A DNA stretch of 64,000 nucleotides from assembly GCA_014773175.1 (NCBI GenBank), contig VXCM01003458.1:1-64000 (forward strand). The letters run 5' to 3'. This DNA is from Lucifuga dentata. Taxonomy: Eukaryota > Chordata > Actinopteri > Ophidiiformes > Bythitidae. The translations under genes were made by a program, and so were the position numbers. Numbering within the stretch: position 1 is the first letter of the stretch; each line of letters opens with the position of its first letter. Below are positions 12,610 to 25,970 of this stretch, in pieces. Below the pieces are notes generated by a model that worked only from the letters and a program-made list of their open reading frames with translations, was not told where the DNA came from and made no database searches.

Positions 12610-13118
12610 TGGTAAAAAAAAAAAAAAANTTTTTTTTTTTTTTTTTTTTTTTTAAGATAAAAGCATTACAAATGTTTTAAAACAGGCCGTTTATGAAATA
12701 TGTCTATATGCATATATATAAATACATATAGTATGTCCACTTTAAAAACCTGAAATCAGAATTATGTTTTTACAGCACTAATTAACTCCTAAAGATAAAC
12801 TTTTCTGGCTTTGGTTCAAGCAAGTTATAGTCAGTGTGTCAAAGTACATTGACCTGAGAGTCCGTCACGCTCGTTACTGTGTGTTAAGGAAATACACACT
12901 CTAGCACACACAAATTAAAACAAAAAAAAAAAGTGTTTTTCTTTAATGATGTCAAAACTTGAGTCAGAGTTGGCTGGAAGAATTGTTCATGTGACAATAT
13001 TGTTGTGTAATATTAGTACTACAAATACAGATACTGTATACATACTCTTGACTGACACACACACACACACACACACACACATAAAAACCAGCTGAGACCA
13101 CAGAAGTTACATGAACAN

Positions 13119-13153
<35 letters not shown>

Positions 13154-13175
13154 AAAACCAGCTGAGACCACAGAA
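12610..13175. other. Spacer with poly-A/T and CA repeats
   Basis: It holds an A-run/T-run join around the N at 12,629 and two (CA)n tracts at about 13,049-13,082 and 13,119-13,151, duplicated around an N. On the minus strand the GT repeats lie just beyond the irs4 poly(A) signal and could serve as its downstream element. Confidence 0.55.
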
Positions 13176-13191
13176 GTTACATGAACACATT

Positions 13192-13197
13192 TTTATT
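13192..13197 (-). terminator. irs4: Candidate irs4 poly(A) signal
   Basis: On the minus strand this is AATAAA, followed by TG-rich sequence and then a long GT repeat. It is a plausible 3' end for the long irs4 3' UTR, with cleavage near 13,175. Confidence 0.5.
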
Positions 13198-16100
13198 GCA
13201 ATAGCTCTATCGAAAGCAAAAAAGTTTTGATAAATATAAACACTATGCCGATGCTCAAATCGCCTCTGAGTACCCCTCCTGACCCCCCCCCCCCCNAAAG
13301 GAGGGGGGGCACCCGCCGAGGCACCGATCATAACATGAAAAAAGCGACAACTTGAGTTTTCCTTATTTACAGGAGGAGGATTCCGTTTCCATGACAGTTT
13401 AACTTTTTTTTTCCTCTTTTTTTGTATACAGGACATACGTCGCTGCAAAAAATAATGCACATATGAAGGATACATACCTCCACAGTATTTTTTTTATCTC
13501 TTTCCTGTAAAGCTAATAAACAACAGCATTCAACTCAGAAAACAGGAACATGGGCAGAGTGGGATCTGATTTCCTCCCCCACCGACCGTCCCACCAAAAT
13601 CCTTCAAAATGTTCCAACCGCACACATTTTTTAAAGGATTTTGGGGNCCCCACCGACCGTCCCACCAAAATCCTTCAAAATGTTCCAACCACACACATTT
13701 TTTAAAGGATTTTGGGGGGAAAAAACTGACCCGCGTCTGATAGCAGGGCAATGAACATCATCTTCATCATCCTCCTCATCGTCATGTTTGCCATGGACAG
13801 CATTCAAACCGTTAACTGTACTACACAGCAGCAAATAAACCGTAATAAAGTTACAAAAAATAAACGTTAGGCAGAGGTCGTCACCCATTTCTTTATACAA
13901 ATAACTGCGAATGCCTATGTACTCTTAAAAAAAAAAAAAGTTTCTATCCTTATACCCCCCCTCCCCTTAACAGAATGAGTATTTCCCTCTGTAAACTAGA
14001 TACAAAACATTAAACGAAAAAAAAAAATTTGCATAACGATGCAGTACCCTAAGTCTTCTCTGCGAGGATTATATATTTATATATATTACGTAGGTCTCAT
14101 TTCTTTCCTTCCCCCCCTCCAAAAAAAACAAAAAAACACAACAGCTGATTTTTCAACATCAGAATTGTTAACATTGAGAACAATTTTTTGAGGTTGAACC
14201 GTTGCTGAAATCACCACAAAATCTGAGCGGCGTCTGAAAACAGATCCTGCTTTTCGAAATGAATTCAGTCATAACAGGAAATAAGAAATAAACGAGGGGG
14301 GGCGAAGTTTTAACATGAAGGCAATCAGACGCCAACTACGTATATATCAACTTTGAATAATGCTTCGAGTGATTTAAAGGGATCCTCTGTCTCCCCCAAA
14401 TCTCCCGCAAACCATTTTTGCGGTAAAAATCCAAAAAAGCAAATACACAAAACATTTTCCAAATAGGAAACAAAACTGTCATTCCTTTTCTCTCCATCTT
14501 AATATTCTTATATTTGATTCTTTGTTCATTAGAAGGGAAGAGGGGCAAAATAAAAAGTATTTCAACTTGTTCATATTGTACACGTAAGACACATCACAGG
14601 CTTAAAATTGTTAAACAGCATTTGTTGATATTTCACTTTTTATTCAGATCGTTATAGGCAGAACGTTTAGCTTCGTTTCCTCTCCAGCAGAGGGCGCTCT
14701 AGGGGAAAAGGCAGTTTCCTGTAGTTTCCGTACAGTGTGATTTCTTACCGTTAACCTCCACGTTTTAGGCTACACATACCACGAAAAGCGGCTTTTAAGT
14801 CACGTTTCTTTTCTGTTTGGTCTCATCGCTTGGATTTCAAAAGCGGGAGATGGGATAGAGGGAAAAGATGAAGGCCTACTTCATCAAATTGAGATCTTTT
14901 TTTTTTTTTTTTNCTTTTTTTTTTTTTTTTAAGTCTTAGCTAGAAAGTGTCCAAACGTCAGATTTGTGTTGTGGTTCTGCGATTAATTCTCTAAATTGCC
15001 CCGATGCGATCAGCTCTGCCTATCCTGGTGTTTCAAACAAAATTAAAACAAACTGGAAGAATCATCAGTCTAGGTTTGGTATGGAGGGAAAAAAAAAACA
15101 CAATGGTGACTATTGGAAATGAAAATAAAAATAGTAGCGAAGTGTGTTTGGTGCACATACTAAGTCTTTGGCATACAACGTGATCAATCATCACTTGTGA
15201 CTAGCGTAGTCCTAAAAATAAGAAAATAATAAACTTGGCGTGCTTATATAGTGGGCTGGTAAGACAGACAAATTAATAATTAGCAAAGACAGCATGATTC
15301 TCTCATTACATCCTGAATGAGAGGAGTGAAGGTCACGCTGTCTCGCTCTTTAATCAAAATAATTCCTCATATTTGTTTCAATGGGCGGAGGATGCCGCAT
15401 CTGGGCAATTCGGAGAGCATGTGCATCGTTCCCTCGCCGGTTAAACTTCTAATGCTGATGCGAAAACCCCCTTTAAAAACCAAACGCCAAGAATAATCAG
15501 GAGATGCCACAGCTCCGCCCCTCCCTCGCTGCTCGGCGCCACCTGCCGCACAAGCCTCACAAAGCACGACGGCGGCTCATACGCAAAACGCCGTGNGGAA
15601 AAAAAAAAAGGGAAATTCTGCATATCGTCAATCTTTGCTTGAAATGGAGGCGAGGGTGGAAGTCATGGGAGAGTAGCACGAGCAGAAAAGCTAAATATGG
15701 GCGTGTGTGTATGACAGCAGGCACCAGCAAAGATTGTGATTGATGTGGACGTTCGCTCCATGTGCGTGTGTGCATGTGTGTGTGTCCGCATGTAACGGGG
15801 CAAGTATGCCCAGCATGCTGCACCTGGGTCTCCAGCTCAGGTTACTCTTTACGTCACCCGGAGCCACTGACGAACGCCCTGCATGCATATGTGTGCGTAT
15901 GTGCGAGTGTGTGTTAAGAATCCCAGATGTCAAAGAGAGCCGCGGACACGGCCCGACCCGGGGGGGCGAAGAGAGGTTACCCTCGCCAAAATAGGGCCAT
16001 GAGACCACTATGTATGAGCGTATGTGTCATGAGAGCAGGCGCGAGAGACACCACGACTTCACGTGTCTTCATGACGTCCGGGCGTGTCGACGCACACATG

Positions 16101-17417
16101 CCTACGCCGTACAGTAAATGTATGTGAAGTATTTCCAGAGATTTAGAGCGTTTGTGCGTCTACATGTGCGGACGTTTGATGCACGTTGAAAACCGACGCC
16201 AAGTTTCAGTACCAAAGTAGTTAATCAAACTGAGTTACCACTAGTACTTTTACGAGTAGTACTAGCAGTACCAGTCCAGTACCCAAGCCGACACACATCC
16301 CAGTGTTAGTGTCTGTGTGTTCGTATGTTTGTGTGTGTTGGCACCACTCGTCCCCGCTACCTGACTTGTGCTATGGACTGTGAGGTAAACAAAAAAAAAA
16401 CAAAAAGTACCTGTGTCCATTTCCTAAGTATTTTCTCCCGAAATTAATTAAAGACAAAACTACTGAGGATTCACAAAACGAATTACAGATTGAGGAATCT
16501 CACAGAGCAGCAGCAGAATCAGTGTTTCTGCTTTCATCAATCCTCTTTCTCGCTACTTTAAAGCTGCTTTGCGTTTTCTCAGTAGTTTTTAAAATCATAC
16601 CTCCGCAGAAAACTGGATAACGTGAACCGAGCGAGTAGCAGGATGGAGAAACGACTTTTTTTTTTTGTTTTTAACGAGCTGTGACCGCAAGTTTCCAAAA
16701 TCTCACGAGCCACTTTTGTTACTTTGACCCGAAGGATATTTTTAATAATGCGATCGCAGGTTTGTGCAGTTACCGCAAAGTGACAGATTTAAGACAGTTT
16801 CAACTTTCCAGCATTCCGTTTGGCGGCCAGCGTTCCTTCCCCTGCCGAGTACCATCTGTCTTTATATAATAATAAAGGGAAAGAAAGGAAATGTACTGGA
16901 ATATTTGCACCTCTTGCAACATATAAATAACGTGCTACAGAAAATGAGAAGAGTGCTTTCGGGTTTTCCCGCTGCATTAGCACACAGCACGTGCTATTTT
17001 CCCGTTGGTAAGGCACCCAAACTTTTTTTTTTGGTNCGCTGCATTAGCACACAGCACGTGCTATTTTCCCGTTGGTAAGGCACCCAAACTTTTTTTTTTG
17101 GTACTGGCCTGCTCTTTCCGAGGCGATGGGTGCTACTGTGCTGCTGATATCATGCACAAATTATTCCAACGATCATCCAAAGGTCGCGGTACTGTGCCAT
17201 GTCTGCGGCAAAAACAAGAACAGGAGGAAAACGTGTTCAGTACCTGAACACAACTCAGCTTGTCGACTCAAAGCTAAAATGGATCCAGCCACAAGCTCGT
17301 ACTCTTTAAGGGGAAATCCGTTCAAAAAAATATACACATTTTCTGCCACGACTTTATCAGCAATGTAATAACTGTAAGGTACTGTGTTGAGGATGGATTA
17401 CACATGGGGGTAAACAA

Positions 17418-17449
17418 AATAATAATAATAATAATAATAATAATAAAGA
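17418..17449. repeat. (AAT)n microsatellite
   Basis: About ten tandem AAT units within the predicted irs4 3' UTR. Confidence 0.85.
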
Positions 17450-18003
17450 GAAATTATTTTCAGCTCAACACAATTTAAATGCTTCCATTTCTGTACCATA
17501 ATACCTTTGTTTAGAATTCCGGCCTCCCTTTTTTTTAATACCGTACGGAGAACGAGAACCGTTTTTAATAAGACTTATAGAATAATTGTCCATTTATGGT
17601 TCTGCGGTTTCTCTCTTTGAAAAAGGAGGGGAAGCAGCGCACGTGGGCAGCTTTAAGCGTGACAAAGGAAAATTATTTTTTTAAACAAAAAAAAGGACAA
17701 GATATGCATATGAAACACAAAAAAAAGAGGAAAAACTGTTAAAAAAAAAAAAACTGCAAGCGTTTTTGTCATCTGCTGTGATGATGTTTTCTGCGTTCAG
17801 AAGGGAGCATCTTCTCAGTCTGAGTGGAGGTCAGAGGTCACCGGCGGGGGGAGTCAAAGTTCACAGGCAGAGTCAAGAGCCCCGGGCGGAGAGATGAGGA
17901 GGAAGGGGGCCGGGGGGACCTCTGCCGTCACATTGCTCAGTCTGAGAGAGAGAGAGANAGATGAGGAGGAAGGGGGCCGGGGGGACCTCTGCCGTCACAT
18001 TGC

Positions 18004-18008
18004 TCAGT
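18004..18008 (-). CDS. irs4: irs4 terminal coding mini-exon (predicted)
   Basis: The main irs4 exon ends in a strong donor (AAGG|GTGAGT). A pyrimidine-rich acceptor on the minus strand (CTCTCTCTCAG) lies at 18,009-18,020 or so, followed by ACTGAGC. Joining them gives AAG GAC TGA, so the protein would end Lys-Asp-stop. From memory, vertebrate IRS2 also has an intron just before its last codons and ends Lys-Glu, which makes the model attractive. The alternative is read-through of the donor, ending Gly-Glu-Leu-stop at 27,974. Confidence 0.5.
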
Positions 18009-18151
18009 CTGAGAGAGAGAGAGAGAGAGAACAAACATGAACACACACTTGACATTTCATTTTCTGAGATTCCATTTTTCTCCACTACCTTCAGAGGAAA
18101 ATTCTAATTCAGTTGAGCAGAGTCCCATAGTGAACCCAGTTTGTTACTTTC

Positions 18152-18728
18152 TTAAAGGACCATACTGGTGATTTTGCATATTTAAACTCAATAAATACTT
18201 TCACATTCATCTTAAGTCTGACGACCACTTTTCAAAAACATAAAACTGTATTTTAGTTTCCTTGTTACTTTGCTCAAAATCAAATGTTCAGGTGATACTC
18301 CATCTTAAAATTCAACATTTCATCTGCTAACATTACTTCTGAATGTAGAAGGGGCGGTCATTTTTAATTTCTCTGTAAAAGCCATCTTCTCCTGGGACTA
18401 CATTACCTAGCGGAGGCATACACTGTCTTCCTTGCAGCTCCGTGTTGGACCAGTTAAATAAAGTTACTTTGACAAAAAAACTTAATAGGCATGTTTTTTG
18501 CCGTGATGGATTAAGTATCTCAAATGCATTTCAAGTCAGTACAAGTTGATTTTTATGTTGTAGTGAATGAATTGAAACCAATGGCAGAATGGAAGGTAGG
18601 AAAAACAATTCTAATATTTACCGCTCCAGTCGTACATTTTGAGAAAATGGTTGTTAGTATAACGTAATGTGTATGCAGGTTGTATATATTGGGCTCAAAC
18701 GTGCAAAACCACCGGTATAGTCCTTTAT
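18152..18728 (+). mobile_element. TTAA-type MITE, subfamily B, in irs4 intron
   Basis: It has the left end TTAAAGGACCATACTGG and the right end ACCGGTATAGTCCTTTA. It contains the undisturbed interior AAAAAACTTAATAGGC, the site that is occupied by another element in the copy at 19,440. Confidence 0.8.
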
Positions 18729-18740
18729 TATGAGGCAAAA

Positions 18741-18788
<48 letters not shown>

Positions 18789-19439
18789 AAACAGTACACT
18801 GTGGTTAATTACCAAAATATTTTTTATCTGCTTGATGCGACAGAGCAACACACACACACACACAGGATCTGGAGTTTTGGACTGACATTAGTTGTTTTTG
18901 GACATTTTGAAGTCTGTCCAGTTTTGACCAGAATCTGTCCGGCTTTGGGCTCAGCCGTCCAAAGAAAAGCTTGCTGCTCCTAGTTGTGTTGTTTTTGTCT
19001 GAGGGTTATGTATTTCCATAAAGCCCAGAGTAACCGTAAAACCTCAGGGTTTTACAAAACCTTTACAAAGCCAGCCGTTTAAATCAGAAAACTACGTCTT
19101 TAATCTAAGGATCAGATGTTGACCTTATGGAGATACAGTTTTTCCACCTGACAGCAGCGTTTGGGTGAGTCGGGACACGGTTGGAAAGTGACGGCAGCCA
19201 CCAAGTGTTTTTTGGCCGTGAAGATCGTTTACACTAGCAGCCAATGTGGCAGTAAAAAATAAAAAATAATATAAAAACATTTTTTTCAGAGGTCATTTAA
19301 CACGGCAGTAATATTCAAGAGGGTGTGATTATGGAAACAAGCCACAAGAGCAGAAAGTGAGAATGGTGCCAGCAATAACTTTATATCATCAGACTAAAGT
19401 CAAGCACTGTTCTTAGATACAGTTTGGAGGTACTTGTAC

Positions 19440-20553
19440 TTAAAGGACCATACCGGCGATTTTGCATGTTTAAGCCCAATACATACAACTGTATACGTCA
19501 CGTTACTGACAATTTCCAAAACATAAAACTGTATTTTAGGTTTTTGTTTTTTTTTCTAAATCCCCAAATCTTCCTAAACCAGATATTCAGATGAGACACC
19601 CACCGTAAATTTCCACATTTTGCTTGCTAATACATCTGCACAATTATAGAAGGAATGGTCTTGTTAATTTCTTGGTAAAAGCCGTCTTCTCCTGGGACTG
19701 TATTCCCTGGTGGAGAAATACATTTTCTTCTGTGCCGCTTCCAGTTGCATCAGTTAAATAAAGTTACTTCAACAAAAACTTAAAGGACCATACTGTCCAT
19801 TTTGCATGTTTGAGCCTAATATATTCAATTTTCATACATGTTACGTTACTGACAATCATTTTCCAAAGGATAAAACCGTATTTCAGCTTTCCTGATATTT
19901 TGAAAAATCTCTTAATCGTTCAAAATCAAATATTCAAGTGATACACCCACCTTAAAAATCCATGTTTCTCCTGCTAATAGTTACACAGCCTTATGAAGTC
20001 ATGGTCCTTTAAATTTTTCCATGAACGCAGGTCTCCGGCGGAGGCATACATTCACTCCATGCTTTTTGTTGAGCTTAAAAACTAAAATTATGTAATTTCT
20101 AAAAACAAATGTCTTGTTGGTGATGATGGATTACCTATCCCAAGAACGTTTCAAGTATCAACAAGTTGATTTTAATAGCAGAATGAACTGAAACCAATGG
20201 AGGTCTGGAAGGTAGGAAAAACATTTTTAATTCACCGTTCCAGTAGTATGCTTTGGGAAATGATTGTCAGTAACGTTATGTGTATGAAAATTGAATACAT
20301 TAGGCTCAAACATGCAAAATAGCCAGTATAGTCCTTTAATAGACGTCATGTTCGCTGTGATGGATTAATTATCTCAAGCGCTTTTCAAGTCTCTTCAAGT
20401 TGATTTCTTATTGGAATGAACTGAAACCTACAGCAGTCTGAAAGGTAGGAAGAAAAATATTGGTTTTACATGTTTGATTTTCGGTAACGTCACATGTATG
20501 CTGGTTGTATATATTGGACTCACACATACAGCATCACCGGTATGATCCTTTAA
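19440..20553 (+). mobile_element. TTAA-type MITE, subfamily B, split by a nested copy
   Basis: The left part (19,440-19,783) and right part (20,336-20,553) together make one B element with both termini. They are separated by a complete A element inserted at an internal TTAA. Confidence 0.8.
19780..20339 (+). mobile_element. TTAA-flanked MITE, subfamily A, nested
   Basis: A complete A copy inserted in the B copy at 19,440. The host reads AAAAACTTAA before it and TTAATAGACG after it; uninterrupted B copies read AAAAAACTTAATAGGC. The insertion therefore duplicated TTAA precisely, the hallmark of piggyBac transposition. Confidence 0.85.
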
Positions 20554-21335
20554 GAGATAGACCAATATCTCAATCAAATGAGATATTCAGAATATCTCAT
20601 CTGTTTATTCCACTACATTTATCTGAAAGCAGATTAAAGGATTTGAGTATTTTTTCCGCCACTGTACTGCAGTTACCTCGACATGTTTACTGTCTGAAAA
20701 CTTTCAACTTAGCGGCGTGGATGTGGCGTATCTTTGACCGATCGGGCGGCTCAGCCCAAACTCCTCGTTGTATAACACTTGACAAAATAAATCTGTTTGT
20801 CTGGTAAATAAGTGATCGTGGCCGCTGAACTTTGGATCTCACTTTGTGCTGCCAGTGGACACACACACGCACACAGCTCATTTCCTGCTAGCGTAGCCAG
20901 GCTGTCAGGTCGGCTGTTTTGGTGCGGCTCCGTGGCCTCGAATGACTCCGACGATGGCCGCCATCCAGCGGCGTTATTCTGCTGAGAGCCAGGCTTTGTC
21001 TGACACAACAACGTGAGCAGCACGCCACAATACAAACGCTCTGACGGGGTGGGGGGNATGGAGGGGGGGGAAGGACGTAGAGAGCGAGATGGACGGAGAG
21101 AGCAACGGAAGAAGCCTTCAAATCCTTTACTGAAGTCACAGCAGTGGTGCAACAACGGACAAATACTCCATTAAAGTTTCAACTCTGAGATTTTATCCAC
21201 ATACAGCCGTATTTATCTCACATTACATTAGCAAGTACAGATAAACAGGGAAATGTTTCCTCTGACAGGCAGGATGGAATTATAAAGTCATAAACGGACA
21301 TAGTATCTAGACACAGTGAATGAGTAAATGTAGTA

Positions 21336-21715
21336 AGAAAAAGAGAGAGAGGGAGGGAGAGAGAGAGAGAGGGGGGAGAGATAGACCGAGAGAGAGAGAC
21401 AGAATAAGAGAGACTGAAAGAGACTAAGAGAAAGACTGAGATTAAGAGAGAGACAGAGACTGAGACTAATTAAAAACAAAATTTAAAAAAATTGAAAACT
21501 GAGACTAAGAGAAGAGAGAGAATGATATAGAGAGAGAGAGAGAATAAGAGACAGACAGAGACTAAGAGAAAGACTGAGATTAAGAGAGAGAGATTGAGAG
21601 ACAGAGACAGATTGAGACTAATTTAAAAAAAAATTGAAAACTGAGACTTAGAGAGAGACAATGATATATATAGAGAGAGAGAGACATCAAGAGAGAAACA
21701 GAGAGAGAGTCTGAG
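21336..21715. repeat. Long purine-rich (GA)n tract
   Basis: Almost 400 bases composed largely of GAGA units with short interruptions, partly built of a degenerate repeated unit (AGACTGAGATTAAGAGAGAG). Such mirror-like polypurine DNA can adopt triplex structures. Confidence 0.8.
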
Positions 21716-24384
21716 GTCTCTGGGTTTCTCTGCAGTCCAGACCTGGACTTTGATCAAAACAATGCTCTTAGGACACGAGCCTGCCTGACCTCACTCGACC
21801 TCAGCCACACACACGCACACGTACACACAATCAGGTTAAGAAAACACAGCCAAACACCTGCGTTAGCTAACAGCTTGTTGTGTCACAGCAACATGGGCAG
21901 GTGTTCACAGCTGTGATTTTCCCCCTCCCTCCCCNACCCTCCCACCCAGCTGGGACAACATGAAAGGCATCATGGGAGTGAACTGTCGGCGTAACGTGTT
22001 GACCTGACACCGCTGGGCCGCCAGCCTTTTTTAAAGTTCACATCGAGGTAGAAAAGTCGTCGTGAATTTGATTCAGCGCTTATAGCAGTCCTCATAGATC
22101 TGGATCAATAAATTACAATCAATAATTAGCAGTTTAACAGATTAACAACCGAAGCACAATCAGACTTCTGGAGATCAAACTTCTTCAGGAAACGCTGAAT
22201 ATATTCAGTGTTTTTATTTTTATTTGTTTTGTGAAGAGCTGAAACGTGATAAAGGGTCAGTTCGGGTTTCGCTAAGTTATCAAATGTGAAAAAGTACAAC
22301 GTATTCTCTTTCAATTACTGTCCTGTGATTGTCGACTTTCTGGCATCCAGATATGACGAACTGCTAAACGGCCTCCAAAAAACACAAAATGGACCGAGCT
22401 GGACCCTCGTTTTGGTTTTGAGGCAGATTAAGACGAAAGACACAAGAAGCGGATGAGGAACATCTTTCAGGCTCGTGAAATATGAACACACAAAAGCCGA
22501 AAAAAACAACCCATTAGCCCTAATTCCGTCTACACTGGGGTCCTTTATGAAAGGTCAGGGGTCACCAAAGCCATGAACATCCACACCAGATTCACCGACA
22601 TCACAGCGCTCTTCGCCGGACAAACACGGTTGCCGGAACCTGACAAGAATGGCGTTTATTTGAGGCAATGCCCCGACCGTTCATATTTATCTTTATCTAA
22701 TTATCTTAACAATCCACGCAAGATTTACGCCATCAACTTACTGGAATGTGGATGTCAAAAGGTCACCAGACACAGCTGAACAAAGGTGTGTGTGTGTAAA
22801 AAAAAAAAAAAAAAANAAAAAAAAAAAAAAAAAATGCGTAAGCCACAGTGACACGTACACACACTCAGACTTTTCCTAATAAAGCTATTTAATGTCACAT
22901 TCCAGTAAGTCAACAACTAAAAAGAGAGAGAGAAAGGAGGGAGGAGTGGAAGGAGGGAGAGAAAGCTGTAAAAAAAGGTAAAGAGGAAAACAAAGAGAGA
23001 CAAAGCATGAATGATGATGATAATCCTGGCAGAGGAGATTTGATTCAGTTTGATCACGGCATTGAAAGATAGAAATGATTAGATTATTTCTTTTATCAGA
23101 TTTGACACCATTTACTAACAATTGTGGATTAATAAATAATCACTGTCGTTCATCATTACTCAATCTCATCACAGATAATCGTTAGTGAAGTAATTAATGG
23201 TTTCTGAAATCGAATCAAACTGCTAAAAATGGGAAAAAATGAAATTCAATCAATTTAAAAAAATTAAGTTAGCACTGCTGATGTTTTTTTTTTTTTTTAA
23301 AGTTTGAACGCTAATATCTATAATATTTTCTTGGAAAAACAATCCCAACGACACTGAGCAGCTCAGACCTGAAAGCTTTCAACTCTGGGAAACACCTCCT
23401 TAAATTCCGCTACATTTCAGGAATTTAACGACCAATGGGAACCCAGCCGGCAAAAACGCACGGGGTTAAGGGTTCAATTCCCTGTATAGCTCTGCAGGCC
23501 CGGACACAGCCAGATTTGTAGATCCCCGTGCTTCCCTTTGCAGACCGCCCAGAGTAAAAAANAAAAAAAAAAAAAAAAAAAAAAAAAAAGAAACGCACTT
23601 TGAGTTAAGGTGTGCATCAAGCAGCTTAAGTTAAAAAATAAGCTTAAAATAACTTAAAACAGCTTCAGTTATTTTAAGATTATTTGTTAACTAAACATTA
23701 AAATGGAAGTTGCAGATGAATTTGAACCTCTTGAGGGTTTCAGAGCCGCAAATACTTTCCTGCGCTGGTCAGAACAGCTTAAAAATCAAAATCGCTTTGT
23801 GTGCAATGCGTGCACGATGGCTAATAATTCTAACAACTGTGGGCGTACATATCTGGCTGTTTGAGAGTGAGAGAGAATTCATGATCTACCTCAGCGAGCG
23901 GAAAGGGGGTGGAGGGGGGTCCTGTTACGAGAAGCGTTCGGTGGCCTGCATGCCTCGGACCGGCCCATAAATTCATGTCAGTCTGGAAATAGACTTGTAA
24001 ATATAGAAGGCCTGGCTGAGGAGGTGGGAATGAGAGCGAGAGAGAGAGAGAGGAAAGGGCAGACTCATACCACCTTCTCTCATGTCTTACTTCCCCTCGC
24101 TTTCTCGCCGACGCCCGTCTCGTGGCCCGGCTAACCCGTCACCACCTCATACACACCCGGCCCAGATGGAGAGAGAGATTCCCACCGCTCAACCTCCTCT
24201 CACTGCCATTTAGCTCCAAATGTCAATTATTTAACCCGCCTCTAAAGGCCAATGAAGATGTTTTACACACTTCCTGTGAAGCGTCAGAGCCAATTCATAA
24301 CCAGTCTCTCATTTACAGTCTCATCTTTCTGTGATACCTTATTCTTATACTTTTATGGCTTATTAATCACGTTTGTTAATAGAT

Positions 24385-25008
24385 TTAAAGGACGATACAG
24401 GTGATATTGCAGGTTCGACTCAATATACGCAACCCGCATACACGTTATGTTACTGGCAACCATTTCCCAAAATGTACGACTTGAGTGGTACATTTTAGAA
24501 TTGTTTTTCCTACCTTCTAGAACAGTTTATTCCAGCACACTACTGAAATCAACTTGTAGAGGTTTTAAACATGCTTGAGATAAATAATCCATCATAGCAA
24601 ATTATTACGTTTTTTTTTTTGCTGAAGTAATATTATTTAATCAGTTCAACACGATGCTGCATGGAAGACAATGNCGTTTTTTTTTTTGCTGAAGTAATAT
24701 TATTTAATCAGTTCAACACGATGCTGCATGGAAGACAATGTATGTCTCCGCCAGGGAATATAGTCCCAAGAGAAATTTTAGCCGAGAAATTAAAAGTGAC
24801 CGTGCCTTCTATATATTCAGACACGTGTAAGTAGGCGAAACATTAAATTTTAAAGTGGGTTTTCACCTGATCATTTGATTTGAACGATTAGAGGATTTGG
24901 AAAAAATAACAGGAAAACTAAAATCTGGTTTTATATTTTGGAAATTGGTTGTCAGTAACGTAACATGTCGTGGGTCGTACATATATTGGGCTTAAACGTG
25001 CAAAATCA
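24385..25008 (-). mobile_element. TTAA-type MITE, subfamily B, reverse
   Basis: Left end TTAAAGGACGATACAGG and reversed landmarks (CCTACCTTCTAGAAC, TCTCCGCCAGGGAATATAG). The far terminus is eroded, and a duplicated block around the N at 24,674 lengthens it artificially. Confidence 0.7.
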
Positions 25009-25338
25009 AGTCATGCACATTCAGTAAAAACAGTTTAACCCCCCCAAAAAAAAAAACAGGTTTATGTGTAATACCTATTATTAAATCATTTAATATTCAA
25101 AAATATGATACAATAAATCAGAGAAAGGCAGCAAATTCTCACATTAGAGAAGCTGGAAGCAGCAAAAGAGGCTTTTTTTTACCTGCTAAACAACTAAAAT
25201 GATGCATTAAAGGAACAACCTGAAATGTTTATTCACCTTAACCCAGCTGATGGAAACAAAATGATATTTCACATTTTATTTACAGCGATATTTCAAGTTC
25301 ACGCTGAATTTCCTTGACAGCTGGAGAGACACAGAACG

Positions 25339-25369
<31 letters not shown>

Positions 25370-25403
25370 GTCAAGGATCCAGGTGTGCCTCTATCACTTC
25401 NCG

Positions 25404-25434
<31 letters not shown>

Positions 25435-25743
25435 GTCAAGGATCCAGGTGTGCCTCTATCACTTCAACGCCGCAGCTGAGAGTACAGGAAGTGCATTCCA
25501 AAGCAATGATGATGCGTTTCCTATCGGCTCCGCTCTGTGCCTTGACATGCCGCCACCGCAATTACAGCGCCACATCAAAGGCTGCCTGCCATGACTCAGC
25601 GAGCGCACACACACACACCTAGCACACAAAGACCTTAGGTGTATGCACACGCGCAAAACATGCACACAGTGACTATACTCCCCTATTTCACATGTGGAGG
25701 CATGGATTAACATTTCTGAACATTACCTTGAACTGCATGAACC

Positions 25744-25792
<49 letters not shown>

Positions 25793-25931
25793 ACAAAGCT
25801 AATGAGCCTACTGGCAATGGCTGAAAGAGAACACAAACAGACGGACAGACACAATAGGATGTGCTGAAGCGCTTTTGAGTGTCAGTTGATCTCCTGTGCG
25901 AGCAACCACACGTTCAGCACTGATTTACCCN

Positions 25932-25970
<39 letters not shown>

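Larger units (their letters stand above)
13176..18003 (-). other. irs4: Predicted long 3' UTR of irs4
   Basis: About 4.8 kb without the dispersed transposons that are common on both sides, which is what an exonic UTR would look like. It begins after the predicted terminal stop codon and ends at an AATAAA with a GT-rich downstream region. A Pumilio-type motif (TGTAAATA on the minus strand) lies at 13,364-13,371. N joins with duplicated flanks occur at 13,647 and 17,037. No open frame here resembles a protein. Assignment to irs4 is inferred from the splice model, not from transcript data. Confidence 0.45.

Noticed and set aside
23469..23483. Second tRNA-like T-arm (AGGG TTCAATT CCCT)
   Set aside because: As above, only the B box is present and no cloverleaf can be formed by eye.
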